From Molossus alvarezi (lineage: Eukaryota; Chordata; Mammalia; Chiroptera; Molossidae): DNA of 64,000 nt. Where the stretch lies: NCBI GenBank assembly GCA_037176705.1, contig CM073898.1:24412488-24476487 (forward strand), given 5' to 3'. Position numbers and translations under genes: made by a program. The notes beneath the pieces were generated by a model, which made no database searches, was not told the origin of the DNA, and was given only the letters and a program-made list of their open reading frames with translations. The first letter of the stretch is position 1, and each line of letters opens with the position of its first letter. This document shows positions 21,490 through 32,328 of this stretch, one piece after another.

Positions 21490-22506
21490 AACATTTCTTG
21501 ACTTTCTATTTTGAATGATAGCCTTGCTGGTTAGAGTACCCTTGGATTCAGATCCTTTTTTTTCATTACCTTGATTACTTCATGCCACTCCCTTCTGGCC
21601 TGTAATGCTTCTGTTGAGAATTTAGCTGGTAGCCTTATGGGGATTCCTTTGTAGGTATCCCATTGCTTATCTCTTGCTGCCTGTAGGAATCTCTTTGTCT
21701 TTAACTTTTGGCATTTTAATTATTATGTGTCTTGGTGTAGGCCTCTTTGGGTTTTTCTTACTTGAGGCTCTCTGTGCTTCTTCAACTTGAATGCCTTTTT
21801 TCTTCATCAAGTTTGGGAAGTTTTTTTTCCTCACCCGAGGACATTTTTCCATTTTTCGTTCAGGTAGAGTGGGAGGGAGAGGAAGAGAGAGAGAGAGAAA
21901 CATCAATGTGAAAGGGACACATCAAGTGACTGCCTCCCGCAGGGCCCAACCAGGGCTGGGGACAAACTGCAACTGAGGTATGCGCCCTTAGCAGGAACCG
22001 AACCCGGGTCTCTCTGGACCGCAGGCTGATGCTCTAACTGCTGATCCAAACCAGCCAGGGCAAGTTTGGGAAGTTTTTTGTCACTATTTCTTCAAATATA
22101 TTCTCTAACCTTTCTTCTTCTGGAACTCCTATGATGTGCATGTTGTTACATTTCAAGTTGTCCCACAGTTCTCTTAAGCTGTCTTCCTGTTTTTTAATTT
22201 TTTTTTTTTTCTTTTAACCCTGTCTTCTAATTTACTGATCTGGTTCTTGGCTTCCTCCACTCTGCCGGTTATTCTTTCCAATGTGTTCTTTATTTCTGCT
22301 GTGTTTTTCTTCATTTTCAATTGGTTGGTTTTCAGTGTTTCTATATCTTTACTTATGCTATTGAGCTCTTTATTCATGCTGTTGGGTTTCCTCATTATCA
22401 TTGCTCTGAACTCTACCTCTGATAACTTGCTTAATTTCATTTCATTTATCTCTTTTTTGGTAGAGTTTTCTTCTTTCATTTGGGATTTGTTTCTTTGTTT
22501 CACCAT
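21490..22506 (-). pseudogene. L1 ORF1 pseudogene
   Basis: ORF1 of the inner L1, start ATG at 22506 (MVKQRNKSQMKEEN). About 110 codons stay open: basic N-terminus and coiled coil (KELNSISKDIETLKTNQLKMK). The C-terminal RNA-binding half is interrupted by the VES at 21827-22061 and by frameshifts (remnant KMPKVKDKE near 21700). Its coiled coil differs from the HAL1 type. Confidence 0.85.
21827..22061 (-). repeat. VES SINE, young, in L1 ORF1
   Basis: Minus-strand VES with an 18-bp duplication AAGTTTGGGAAGTTTTTT at 21809-21826 and 22062-22079, the cleanest in the window. The A tail is short. Confidence 0.97.
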
Positions 22507-22717
22507 TTTGGCTATCTCAGTGGGTTTTGGAGCCTGCCAAATTTTCCCTGTGGGTGTTGGTGGTCCGCTGATTGTGGCTTCCTTTACTGGGTTTGGATGA
22601 GTATGGGAGGATCCACATTAAACACCCTGTCACATCTTACTTTCCAGGAAGTAGATTTGCAAGCCCAGGAAAGGTTCAGTTATCTTCTAACTTTTTGCCT
22701 GGAGGCTATTAGTCTCA

Positions 22718-22982
22718 TTACTTCCCCTGTAAATTATTATTTATTTCAGTTAGTTCATCCTTCACTTCTGACTTGTCCTTTATTATGCTTTTGAGGTCCT
22801 CACTAAGTTCCTTGATGTTCTCATGAAGTTTCTTGAGATTCTCACTAAGTTCATTGAGCATTTTTATAATAAGTATTTTAAACTCTGCATCTGTTAGATT
22901 GCTTATCCCCATTTCATTTAGTTTTTTTTCTTGGAGTTTTGTTCTGTTATTTTATTTGGGATATGTTTCTTTGTCTCCTCAA
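22718..22982 (-). pseudogene. HAL1 ORF1 fragment, copy B
   Basis: N-terminal ORF1 only: basic segment and coiled coil with LSENLKKLHENIKELSEDL. The normal start codon position (about 22982) reads TTG instead of ATG. The C-terminal domain is absent because the element begins here. Confidence 0.8.
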
Positions 22983-24368
22983 TTTGGCTACCTCCCTGTG
23001 TTTGTTTTTATACTAGGTAGAGATGTTTTGTCTCCTAGGCTTCCTACGGTGGCCTATTGTAGTATGTGTCCTTTAGGGTCCAGTGGCACAGCCATCCTGG
23101 TTTCCCAGTTGGGCCCTTCAGGTGCACTTTACATCCTTCTGTTGTAATTGAATCTTGATTGCTATTGGCACGTCAGTGGGGTGGGTATTTAATAAGGCTG
23201 ATCAGATGCAAGGACTGGCTGTACCCACTAACCACTGACCCTGATTACCTTGGAGGATCAGCTGTGTAGGGACCCACCACACAGAGCAAGACTTACTTCA
23301 GCAGGGCTCTGGTACCCACTGAGAGTGTCACTTGTGGAGGTGGTTGGATAATGGTGTTTCAACATGGTCTGAAGGTGTCCACTGGGTGTGCCAGCTCTGG
23401 GGCAAGGTCAGCCACTGCCTATGTTCTATGGGGCCACCAGGCTTAAGCTACAAAGCAACTTGATGATGGCTGCTTCTTGTGCTGAGTTTGGAGGTGCCCA
23501 GGCAAAGCGAAGTTTTGAACCAAGGCTGGCTGCTTCTAGTGCCATGCCTGGGACCAGTTAGAGAGAGGTATGGGGCTCATTGTGGCCAGAAGCTGTTTGT
23601 TTGAGAGAATTTAGGAAAATCTGAAGCAGGAGCCAAAATAGGTTAATCCTACGGTAAAACCACTGGAAACAGCTTGGGTGGACCCAAAAGTTGAGTGGGG
23701 CAGGGCCTCAGGGAATCACCAGGGCAGGGCAAACAGTGTGAGCCAGGTGGCTGGAGTCCCAGATATGGGGCCCGTCTGCTGGCCTTTTGGGGGAAGAGCT
23801 CACAAAAGGAACAACGGCCTCTGCCATCACGTCTGTCCGGGAGAAAGCTGCCTCTCCAATCCTTGCTTCAATGGCAAACAACTCAGTTATTCCCTGTATG
23901 TCTGTTGCCTTTGAAGCTGCCTCTCTTCCACACTGGAGCTCAGAGGGAGCGGGTCTGAGTAAGTCATGTGCGGGCCCTTTAAGAGGAACTGCCTGGGGCT
24001 CCAGCAGCCTCAGCCTCTCTCAGCCTCATTTCCTGCTAGTTTTCCAGCCAGAAGTGATGGAGATTCTCTTCCTGGCACTGGAACCCTGAGCGGGGCACCT
24101 GGTGTGGGAGGGGGACCCCTCACTCCTTAGGGAGGACCTTCCCAGCCAAGGTATCTGTCCTGGTTTTTATCTGCCACACGTGGGTGTGGGACCCGCCTGT
24201 CTGCCTCCGCCCCTCCTACCAGTCTCGATGTGGCCTCTTCTTTAATTCTGTAGTTGTAGGACTGCCATTTAGCTGAATTTCAGGTGGTTCTGAAGGATGT
24301 TCGTTCTGTAGCTTAGATGTAATTATGATGTGGTTGTGGCAGGAGTTGATACCGCGTTTACTTATACC

Positions 24369-24379
24369 TCCATCTTGAC
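24369..24379 (-). promoter_or_regulatory. YY1-like site at HAL1 5' end
   Basis: CTCCATCTTGA (minus strand TCAAGATGGAG) at the extreme 5' end of HAL1 copy B. L1 5' UTRs carry a YY1 site with a CAAGATGG core near +10 that positions transcription. Here the downstream G-C is replaced by A-G. Confidence 0.5.
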
Positions 24380-24402
24380 TTAAGTGCAAGTTGGTGTTTT
24401 TT

Positions 24403-24665
24403 TTAATTTTCACTTGAATTAAGATATTGTTTGATTATCCTGTTGATTTCTTCTTTGACCCATTAATTGTTTAGGAGTATGTTGTTTAATATTCACATAT
24501 TTGTGAATTTTTTCATTTTCTTGGAATTCATTTCTAGTTCTATACCATTGCTAGTTTCTGGACTTCTATCAGGGGTAACTGCTGTGTGTAGCTGTACATT
24601 TGCTGTGTTCATGGGAGGAGGGAAGAGCAGGAATTTCCCATGTTGTCATCTTGATTCCTGTTAAC
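24403..24665 (-). repeat. Old L1M, right part of split copy
   Basis: Continues the antisense L1M interrupted at 15328: CAAGATATTGTTTG.. type sequence, TTGATTTCTTCTTTGACCC, GGAGTATGTTGTTTAAT, ATTTGTGAATTTTTTCA. Ends near 24660. Confidence 0.8.
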
Positions 24666-24669
24666 TTCT

Positions 24670-25150
24670 GAATCTATCTATTTTCTATAATGAAATTAAT
24701 ACATTGCAATTAGAGAAAATTTGTGAAGATTAAAAAAATAGAGAAAAAAATTACTCCAAACATTACAATCTAAGAGAAAACTACAGCTAATAGTTTGGTA
24801 TATTTCTTGTCAAATTCTTTATTTGCATTAATATAGTTGTGATTATACTGCATACACAAATTTCTTCCTGCCTTATAACTTTGTTATAGCATAAACACTT
24901 TCCATGTCACAGCAAGTTCTTCATAAACACTTTAATTGGTGCACAATATTTCGTTGTGTGAATGTGTGGTATTTATATAACCACTTACTATTTTTACCAT
25001 CAAACAAAGTTGCCAAGGACATCTTTGTACAGTGTGGATGGGTTAGTTACAGAATGTAATATCAATGTACATTGTACAATACACATCTGTGTTGAGAGGC
25101 AATATATCTTAGGGATATACCACCTTAGGAGTGGAGTCCACATGTTGAAG
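24670..25150 (-). repeat. Old LINE-like 3' region
   Basis: Same kind of decayed antisense repeat as at 8990: CTGCATACACAAATTTC, GCCTTATAACTTTG, ACACTTTCCATGTCA, ATAACCACTTACTATT. Subfamily not named. Confidence 0.45.
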
Positions 25151-25436
25151 ACTTGTTCCGTAACACTTTCAGAGTTAATATCCTATAGGGCTCTAATTAT
25201 GCCTGGAAAGGATCTGGGAATAGATTAGGGTGGGAGACAGCAAAGAGGCAGTGAAGACTATTTACTAGATAACCACATTTTCTTACAGATTTGCTTGGGA
25301 CCACACAAACCACCATGTGTCTTGTAGATCTTGTGCTCAGAAGGCTGGAGGTAAGATTTCACTGGTCCTCAATTTCCTTATGCCTTTTTAGAGAAAACTA
25401 GACGTAATATTTGTCCCTTTAACAGTTAGTTGTTTA
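25151..25436. other. Unassigned DNA
   Basis: Nothing recognised. Confidence 0.3.
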
Positions 25437-26410
25437 GGATTGATGAAAGAAATTGAAGAAGACACAAATAGATGGAAAGACACTCTATGTTCATAGATCA
25501 GAAGAGTTAATATTGTTGAAATGTTTATGCTATCCAAAGTCATCTATAGAGTCAATGCAATCCCTACCATAATTCTAATGGCATTTTTTACATAAATAGA
25601 AAAAACAATTCTAAAATTTGTATGAAACCACAGAAGACCCCAAATAACCAAAGCAAGTTAGAGAAAGCAGAACAAAGCTGGAAGCATCACACTTTGATTT
25701 CAAACTATGTTACAACGTTATAGAAATCAAAACAGTATGGTACTGGCATGTAAAAAGATACATAGACTAATGCAACAGAACATTCATGTATGTCAACTAA
25801 TACTGGCAAGGGAGTCAATAATACTCAATGAAAAAAGGAGAGTCTCATTAATAAATGTGTTGGGAAAACTGGATATTCTCATGCACGAGAATGGAATTAG
25901 GCTCCTATATTGAACCACTCACAAAAATTAACTTGAAATAGATCCAGGATTTAAATGTAAGACCTGAACTGTAAAACCCCTAAAACTAAACAGAGGGTGG
26001 AAGCTCTTTAACATTGCAGCATTATTCACAATAGCCAAGACATGAAGGCAACCTAAGTGTCCATTGAAGAATGGCAGATAAAGAAGATGTGAGAGTTTAT
26101 ATACACAAGGAAATCCACTTGTGACAATATAATGGACCTTGAGGGCCTTAAGTGAAATTACCAAGACAGAGAAAGACAAATACCATGTGATCTCACTTAT
26201 ATGTGGAATCTAAAAACATTGAAATCATAGAAACGGAGAGTAGAACGGTGGTTGCCAGGGGCTGAGGTGAGAAGAGATGTTGATCAAAGGTACAAACTTT
26301 CAGTTATAAGAAATAAGTTCTGGGGATTTAACATATGCTATATTGACTATGGGTATCAATACTGTATTGCATTCCTGTAAATTGCTATGAGAGGAGAACT
26401 TTAATTCTCC
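25437..26410 (+). repeat. Old L1M ORF2 3' part
   Basis: Sense L1M: TGAAAGAAATTGAAGAAGAC, AGTCAATGCAATCCCTACC, CCAAATAACCAAAGCAA, TATGGTACTGGCATG, AGAATGGAATTAGG, then the 3' UTR with ATGTGATCTCACTTATATG, GGTGGTTGCCAGGGGCTG and ACTGTATTGCATTCC. Deletions and stops throughout. Confidence 0.88.
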
Positions 26411-26839
26411 CACCATAACAACAACCACAACAAAATGCTACCCTGGATGTCTGAATGACTACTGCAGTTTCCCCCTCCCTGCCTAAAAAGGACAGATTTT
26501 AAGAGTTATTCTGAGAAACCACCACTAGGAGATGCTCATGATTCAAGGAAATTAGAGCAAATTGTGGTGATTTTTGTTTTACATTTATTTGAGCTTTGCA
26601 GGTTTCTTTTGTTCTAAGTCCATTGAGAATCCAGATCAAATGTCCCTGCCTTTGATCCCATTAGCTGCCCAACGTGAAGGTTCTGCCCTTTGTTTCACGT
26701 CGTGGAATAGATGGAAGGAAATGGCAATCCCGAAGCCCTGTGATAAGGATAATTACGTGTCACTCTTGACTCTTTTCAGGGAGACATGAACATTTCACCT
26801 TCCTCTATTTCACCAGAGGATGGTGATAATGGCCATGTG
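26411..26839. other. Unassigned unique DNA
   Basis: No repeat or gene recognised. Confidence 0.4.
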
Positions 26840-27080
26840 ACTGGTTAACATTTATTGAGTTTTTACTTCCCACTAAGCCCCAAGCTAATGACTTTATACT
26901 GTTTATCACATTTAATTGTCTCAGTTCATTGACACAATGTTATTACCCCCATTTTGCAATCTCAGGGGAAATAGAAGCAGAGAGGTTACCCACCTAGCAA
27001 GTGGTTGTGCTGAGATTTAAATTCAAAGTCTCTGACCTCCATGCTGCACATTTAACCCCTTAACTACAAAGAGGTTAAAT
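26840..27080 (-). repeat. MIR SINE
   Basis: Antisense MIR: ACATTTATTGAGTTTTTAC..., TTATTACCCCCATTTTGCA, GCAGAGAGGTTACCCACC, TGCTGAGATTTAAATTC (box B complement). Nearly full length. Confidence 0.88.
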
Positions 27081-28732
27081 TATAAACTGTGCTTCCTGGT
27101 TATTATTCCAGCTTAACAGACGACAGAGGTCAGACCAGTTAAGGGACTTGTCCCTGGTCCCATGGGAAGAAGCCTAGTGTAGGTGTTCCTTCTCTCTGTC
27201 CAGAGTGTTTCTCTTTATTCTACAAGCTTGGCATTTGCAAAAGGCCATGAGTAAGAAAGAGGAAGAAATGGGGCTCATTGGTGGATCTTAACACAAAGAA
27301 AAGTGTAGAAGGCTGCCAGGTGGCTGTGGCCACTTTGACTCTGGCTTGGATCATGGGGCTCATTGGAGACTGTCTATGTTTTGGGTGCGGGGCAGAGCAA
27401 GTTAGGGTAGATGGAATAGTTTGAAAACAAAAACAAAAACCCACGGTGTCTCCTGGCTTTGGAACTGCTTGGCTAGCTCTGTCAACAGTAGGTGGCAACA
27501 GTCCCTTCCAGGAGGGCACAGGTGCTTTGGGTTTCTTTCTGCCGCTCTTGCTTAGTTTTGGCCATGACAGTGTGGAAACACACAACTAAATGATCTTACA
27601 GTCTTATTCCTGTGCTTGTATAGATTTGTTTTTTCTCTGGTCAGGCTTCTGTCCCTTAGCCACTTGTCTTCAAGAGTGAGGCTCACAGCTGTCACTCTCC
27701 CAACATTGACACTTATTCACACCCCTCAGCCCATCCCTCCCTTCATGGGCAGCTGCCTTTGCATGGAAACTTCACCCTCACGGTGATCCAGGACTTCAAA
27801 GCTTGGCAGAGGCTGTGGAGGCCTCCTCCTGCTGTGGCTAAGACACTGTCCCCAGGAGTCTTTTTCTGCAACGTGCAGTACTGAATTGTAGGGAAGGATG
27901 GCACACTGACCTCTGCAGGAGAGGATGAGGAGCCAGACTAGCTAGTTGACATCCTCAGGAATTGTGAATGAATGAGTGCTCCATGACAGAGGGGAGAGGA
28001 TTTGAGGGGTTCGGAGTGAGGAGGAACAAGGGAGACCCTCCCCCAGTATTTCTCTCCAAACATGCTCCCTCTCTCCCTCCCTCCCTCCTTCTCTTCTTTC
28101 TTCCTATCCTTTTTGTCTAATAGTCTTGTAATCACACATGTACATATTTCATTTGCAGTCAACAATTTTGGTGATCCTTGTAGTAACCTAGGCTAAAAAA
28201 CATGCTGAACTGTAAGTTGGTCGTGAAGCTAGAATTAGAATAGAGCTGGCTCAACCAGTGTGTGAACTCTTCTGGCCACCAGATCCCTTTCCTGAAAATT
28301 AGAGATTTGTACAAGAACTTTTGGAAGTTTTACGAGTCATTAATTCTAACATGTTATTTTAGGGGGGAAGTCGAGAATTTCAAATTGACAAATAGTTTCA
28401 AACACAATGTAAAGAAGGGTGTTGGGTCCTTAATGCCCTGGGTTGTCATGGATGCAAAGAGTGAGACTCTTGTCAAGACCACCTACGTGGTGTGACCTAC
28501 CATAGGATTTCTAAACTGACTCCACATAGAGTACTCTTCAGACTTGTGCAGTAATTGCACAAAGCTGACCATTTATAACCTGCTGGGCTTGCTGTGTGTC
28601 TTAAACACTCTTAAAACAAATAAATTGTCCAGTGGTCTATATTTGGTGCCCCCCTTTTTTCATCCCTCTGTACAGAGCCGACCTGAGCTGGATGCTTGCT
28701 CTTGGTGCAAATATAATGGCTCAATTGTCCCC

Positions 28733-28748
28733 TCATGCCAGGGGGCGG
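28733..28748 (+). promoter_or_regulatory. CTCF-like core
   Basis: CATGCCAGGGGGCGGG matches the centre of the CTCF core (CAGGGGGCGG) but not its first bases. Weak, in unique DNA. Confidence 0.25.
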
Positions 28749-29395
28749 GCTCTGGAGCACACCCAGAGCCCTGTGGGAACCCACAGAAGGGAGGTGGCTG
28801 TTTGGACATTTAGTCTGTAGTGGAGACAAGTTAACGATCCTGCCTGGGGCATTCCGGAGTTTATTTAACGATGAAATTGGCCCCAAATTCTCCACCGGGG
28901 CTTGTAAGTTTTGTGCAGTGCAAGATGGGGGAGAATACAGTTAAACACACATCCTTCAGGCGTTTTAGGTTGTGAGGAAATGGCAAATCCCTTCTGTAAT
29001 TTGAAAATACCATTAAAAAAATTTGTGCAAAGATTTTTTTTCTAACCCAGATCCTATAAAGCAGAACAACAAAATGGTAGCTTAATCTATGACTACACTT
29101 GTCAAAACAACAAATTAAAGAGTGAAAAATTCATCACTGGTGTCATGTGGATAAAGAAAAGGCAGCTAGCTATCTGATTGAATTATGTGCACACATATTT
29201 TACTGAATTCAGTCAAACGGATTGATGTTGAAGTAGCCAATGTGCCCTTGGCCTGAAACTCTGTCAGTAAATTGGATGTGAAAGTCTTTAATAAAACAAT
29301 ATGCATTCCCCAAATATCAGCTTCCTAACATTATGACTCTGGCAGGTATTGAGTTTCTAGCTTTGTTGGAGTTGGTAACAAACTCCAGCCAAGGT

Positions 29396-29425
29396 GTTGC
29401 CAAGGGGATGGGGCTGTTGCTAGGA
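29396..29425. promoter_or_regulatory. Degenerate RFX-like sites
   Basis: GTTGCCAAGGGGAT and, 18 bases on, GTTGCTAGGAGGAC. Each has one perfect X-box half (GTTGCC/GTTGCT) and a weak second half. Tandem arrangement in unique DNA. Confidence 0.3.
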
Positions 29426-29809
29426 GGACATCTCTGAACCTGAGGACTAACTCCTGGGGTGTCAATAAGCATGGATGACTTGGAAATTGAGAAGAATTGG
29501 AATGTCACCTTCTGATGACAGCATCACCACTAGCACCTTATATTGATGGGTCTTCCAAGCCTAGGCTGTTCTGCAGATTTTCTTTCATTAACTAATTATT
29601 TAAGCTAATGGGGGCTCTGGGAAGAAAGAAAGGTTGGGACCAGAGGCTCTTTGTATCCATTTCCTTGTCTGTTCTTTCTGGTCTGATAAGGACAGGAGTG
29701 ATGGTGAATAAGTGGACAGGGAGGGTGCATCTCAGGGCACAGTGAGCAAAGCAGAGTCTTTTGACCTTCCCCACAGATTCTACCTTCAGTTAGACTTGTG
29801 CCAAAGGCA

Positions 29810-29935
29810 GGTGTAGGCTGGCTGACTCCCTCCCATCTGGCAAGCAACAATAAGTTCTCTGTATTTATGAGTCTGTTTCTGTTCTGCTTGCTCATTTGTA
29901 GATTCAATTATTGATAGATATGTATTAATTGCCAT
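29810..29935 (-). pseudogene. ORF2 start-codon remnant in HAL1
   Basis: The ATG at 29935 opens MAINTYLSII, the same residues that begin L1 ORF2 at 57732 (MAINKYISII). In L1 the endonuclease follows (LNVNGL); here the frame runs straight into 3' UTR sequence. It overlaps the ORF1 stop by 11 bases. It is the scar of the deletion that removed ORF2, not a gene. Confidence 0.75.
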
Positions 29936-30870
29936 TTTCTTGTTCATATTTTTGCTCTTCTCTTTCAAGAAGACTCTTCAACATTTCATATAATACTGGT
30001 TTGGTGGTGATGAACTCCTTCAGCTTTTTCTTGTCTGGAACACTCTTTACATGTCCATCAATTCTAAATGATAGCTTTGCAGGATAGAGTAATCTTGGTT
30101 GTAGGTTGTTTCTTTTCATCATTTGATTATCTCTTGCCACTCTTTTCTGGCTTGCAAAGTTTCTTTCAAGAAATCAGCTGACTGTCTAATGGGAACTCCT
30201 TTGTAGCCAACCAACTGATTTTCTCTTGCTGCTTTTAAGATTCTCTCTTTGTCTTGAACCTTTGGCATTTTGATGATGATGTGTCTTGGTGTGGACCTCT
30301 CTGGGTTCATCTTGTTTGGGACACGCTATGCTTGCTGGACTTGTATGTCTGTTTCCTTCACCAAGTTAGGGAAGATTTCTGTCATTATTTTTTCAAATAG
30401 GATTTCAATTTCTTGCTCTCTCTCTCTTTTCCTTCTGGCACCCCCATGATGTGAACGTTGGCACGCTTGAAGTTGTTCCAGAGGCTACTTATGCTATCCT
30501 CATTTTTTTTTTTTTTCTTTTTTCTTTCTGCTGTTCTGATTGGGTGTTTTCTGCCTCCTTATATTCCAAATCGATGGTTTGCTTCTTGGCTTTACCTACT
30601 CTACTATTAATTCTCTGTAAATAATTCTTTATTTCAGTTAGAGCATTCTTTATTTCTGACTGGTCCTTTTTTATGTTGTTGATGTTCTCACTAAGATCCT
30701 TGGAGTTTTCTTTAAGTTCCTTGAAGGTCTCACTAAGTTCCTTGAGCAACCTTATAACCAGTGTTTTGAACTGCTGCATTTGATTGATTGCTTATCTTCA
30801 TTTTGTTTAGTTCTCTTCCTGGAGTTTTGTTCTTTTCTTTCATTTGGGACATGTTTCTTTGTTTCCTCAT
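29925..30870 (-). pseudogene. HAL1 ORF1 pseudogene, copy C
   Basis: ORF1 from the ATG at 30870 to a TAA at 29925-29927. The C-terminal domain is well preserved in 71 codons (LSFRIDGHVKSVPDKKKLK), preceded by the RNA-binding segment (IIIKMPKVQDKERILKAAR, 30119-30310) and the heptad coiled coil (LSETFKELKENSKDLSENI, about 30489-30779). At least three frameshifts, including a one-base insertion near 30773, separate these parts. Length as laid out, about 315 codons, is near normal for L1 ORF1. Confidence 0.87.
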
Positions 30871-31060
30871 TTTGGCTGCTTCCCTGTGATTGTTTCTATG
30901 TATTAGGTAGAGTTGCTATGTCTCCTAGGCTTTGTAGGGTGGCCTATTGTTGTATGTGTCCTGTAAGATCCAGTGGCACAGCCTCCCTGACATCCCAGCT
31001 GGGCCCTTGAGGTGCACCCCTAGTGTGGACTGTACACCCTTCTGTTTTAATTGAGTCTTT

Positions 31061-31159
31061 TTTTTTTTTTTTTTGGTACGTGCCCCTAGCGGGAACCGAA
31101 CCCAGGACTCTCTGGTTCGCAGGTTGATGCTCCAACCGCTGAGCCAAACCGGCCAGGGC
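31061..31159 (-). repeat. Mini-VES: tRNA domain plus A tail only
   Basis: A SINE of about 85 bp plus tail on the minus strand: T-run of about 17, then GGTACGTGCCCCTAGCGGG ... CCGGCCAGGGC. It contains boxes A and B but stops right after GTGCC..GTACC, lacking the whole tRNA-unrelated body. Duplication TTAATTGAGTCTT at 31047 and 31160. It shares CCCCTA (other VES: CCCTTA) with the copy at 59610. Confidence 0.95.
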
Positions 31160-32328
31160 TTAATTGAGTCTTAATTGCTGTTGGCACATCCATGGGAGGG
31201 ATTTACTCAGGCTGATCTGCTGCAGGGACTGGCTGTACCCACTGACCACTGGCCTCTGACTACCTTGAAGGATCAGCTGTGTAGGAGCTTACCACACAGA
31301 GCAAGACTTACTTCAGCAGGGCTCCAGTACCCACTGAGTCCACTCATTGAGTGTGTCACTTTTGGAGGTGGTTGGGTGGTAGTGTTTCAATGTGGTCTTA
31401 AACTGTCCACTGGGTGTGCTGGCTCTGGGGCAAGGTCAGCCACTGCCTGGGGCCACCCAGCATAAGCTGCAAAGTGATCTGCCGATGGCTGTTTCTAGTG
31501 CCTAGCCTGGGACAACTTACGAGAGGTATAGGGCTTGCTGAGACCAGATGCTGTTTGTTTGAGAGATTTTAGGAAAATCTGAAGCAGAATCCAAGAAAGG
31601 CCAATTCTGTCGTAAAGCCATTGGGAACAGCTTGGGTAGGCCCCAAAGTTGGGTGGAGTAAGGCCTCAGGGAATCACCAGGGCGGGGCAAACAGTGTGGG
31701 CCAGGTTGCTGGAGTCCCAGATATGGCGGCCACCTGCCACCTTGGGGAAAGGCTTACCAAAGAAACAATGACCTCTGACAGCATGTCTGCCCAGGAGAAA
31801 GTTGCCCCTCCAGCTCTTGCCCCAATACCAAACAACTCAGTTCTTCCCCGTATGTTTCTGGTGCCTTTCAAGCTGCCTCTCCCACCCTGGAGCTTGGAGG
31901 ATACGAGTCTGATGAAGTCCATTAAGTCCATGTGCAGGCCCTTCAAGAAGAGCTGCCTGGGGCTCTAGAAGCCTCAGCCTCCCTCAGCCTCAGCTCCCAC
32001 TGGTTTTATAGCCAGAAGTTATGGAGACTTCTCTTCCTGGCACTGGAACCCTAAGCTGGGCACCTGGTGTGGGATGGGGACCCCTCACTCCTCAGGGAGG
32101 ACCTTCCCAGCTCAGGTATCCTGATTTTTATCCACCACATGTGGGTGTGGGACCAGCCCATTGGCACCTCCTCCCCTCCTACCAGTCTCGATATGGCTTC
32201 TTTTTTAATTTCGTAGTTGTAGGACTTCCATTCAGCTCGATTTCAGACAGTTCTGAATGATGGTTGTTCTGTAGTTTAGCTGTAATTTTGATGTGGTTGT
32301 GGGAGGAGGCGATACCGCATTTACCTAC

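Larger units (their letters stand above)
16790..22708 (-). mobile_element. L1 copy inside the composite, both ends truncated
   Basis: Near-complete L1 missing its whole 3' UTR and poly(A) (sequence begins in the last codons of ORF2 at about 16795) and the outer part of its 5' UTR (ends near GGAGGCTATTAG at about 22708). Loss of an L1 3' end is not expected from ordinary target-primed insertion. Four VES interrupt it. Compared with the full-length L1 at 53663 it shares the order and most wording of ORF2, ORF1 and inner 5' UTR. Confidence 0.85.
15344..24387 (-). mobile_element. 9-kb HAL1-L1-HAL1 composite insertion
   Basis: A block bounded by the 15-bp direct repeat AAGTTGGTGTTTTTT (15329-15343 and 24388-24402) inside an old L1M that reads continuously across it. 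Inside, all in minus orientation: HAL1 3' UTR, ORF1 and part of its 5' UTR (15344 to about 16790); an L1 lacking its 3' UTR and full 5' UTR (about 16790-22708); then HAL1 from mid-ORF1 to the 5' end (about 22708-24387). No internal poly(A) run or further duplication marks the two inner junctions. Four VES were added later. It may be one chimeric reverse-transcription event or several insertions followed by deletion/recombination. Confidence 0.7.
22708..24387 (-). mobile_element. HAL1 copy B (ORF1 N-terminal half and 5' UTR)
   Basis: Starts abruptly in the middle of ORF1 and runs to the HAL1 5' end at CCATCTTGAC. It overlaps HAL1 copy A for about 400 bp (ORF1 start and adjacent 5' UTR), but the two differ at many positions, so they are different source copies rather than a recent duplication. 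The long 5' UTR (about 1.4 kb) is GC-richer than the surroundings. Confidence 0.82.
27081..29824. other. Unassigned unique stretch
   Basis: About 2.7 kb, the longest non-repeat stretch on the left half. Apart from a degenerate MIR-like core at about 27110-27160 and a (TCCC)n run at 28066-28105 I recognise no repeat. Reading frames of 90-120 codons exist on both strands but none resembles a known protein. A CTCF-like core (28733) and RFX-like half sites (29396) lie inside. The low repeat content could mark conserved non-coding sequence. Confidence 0.4.
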
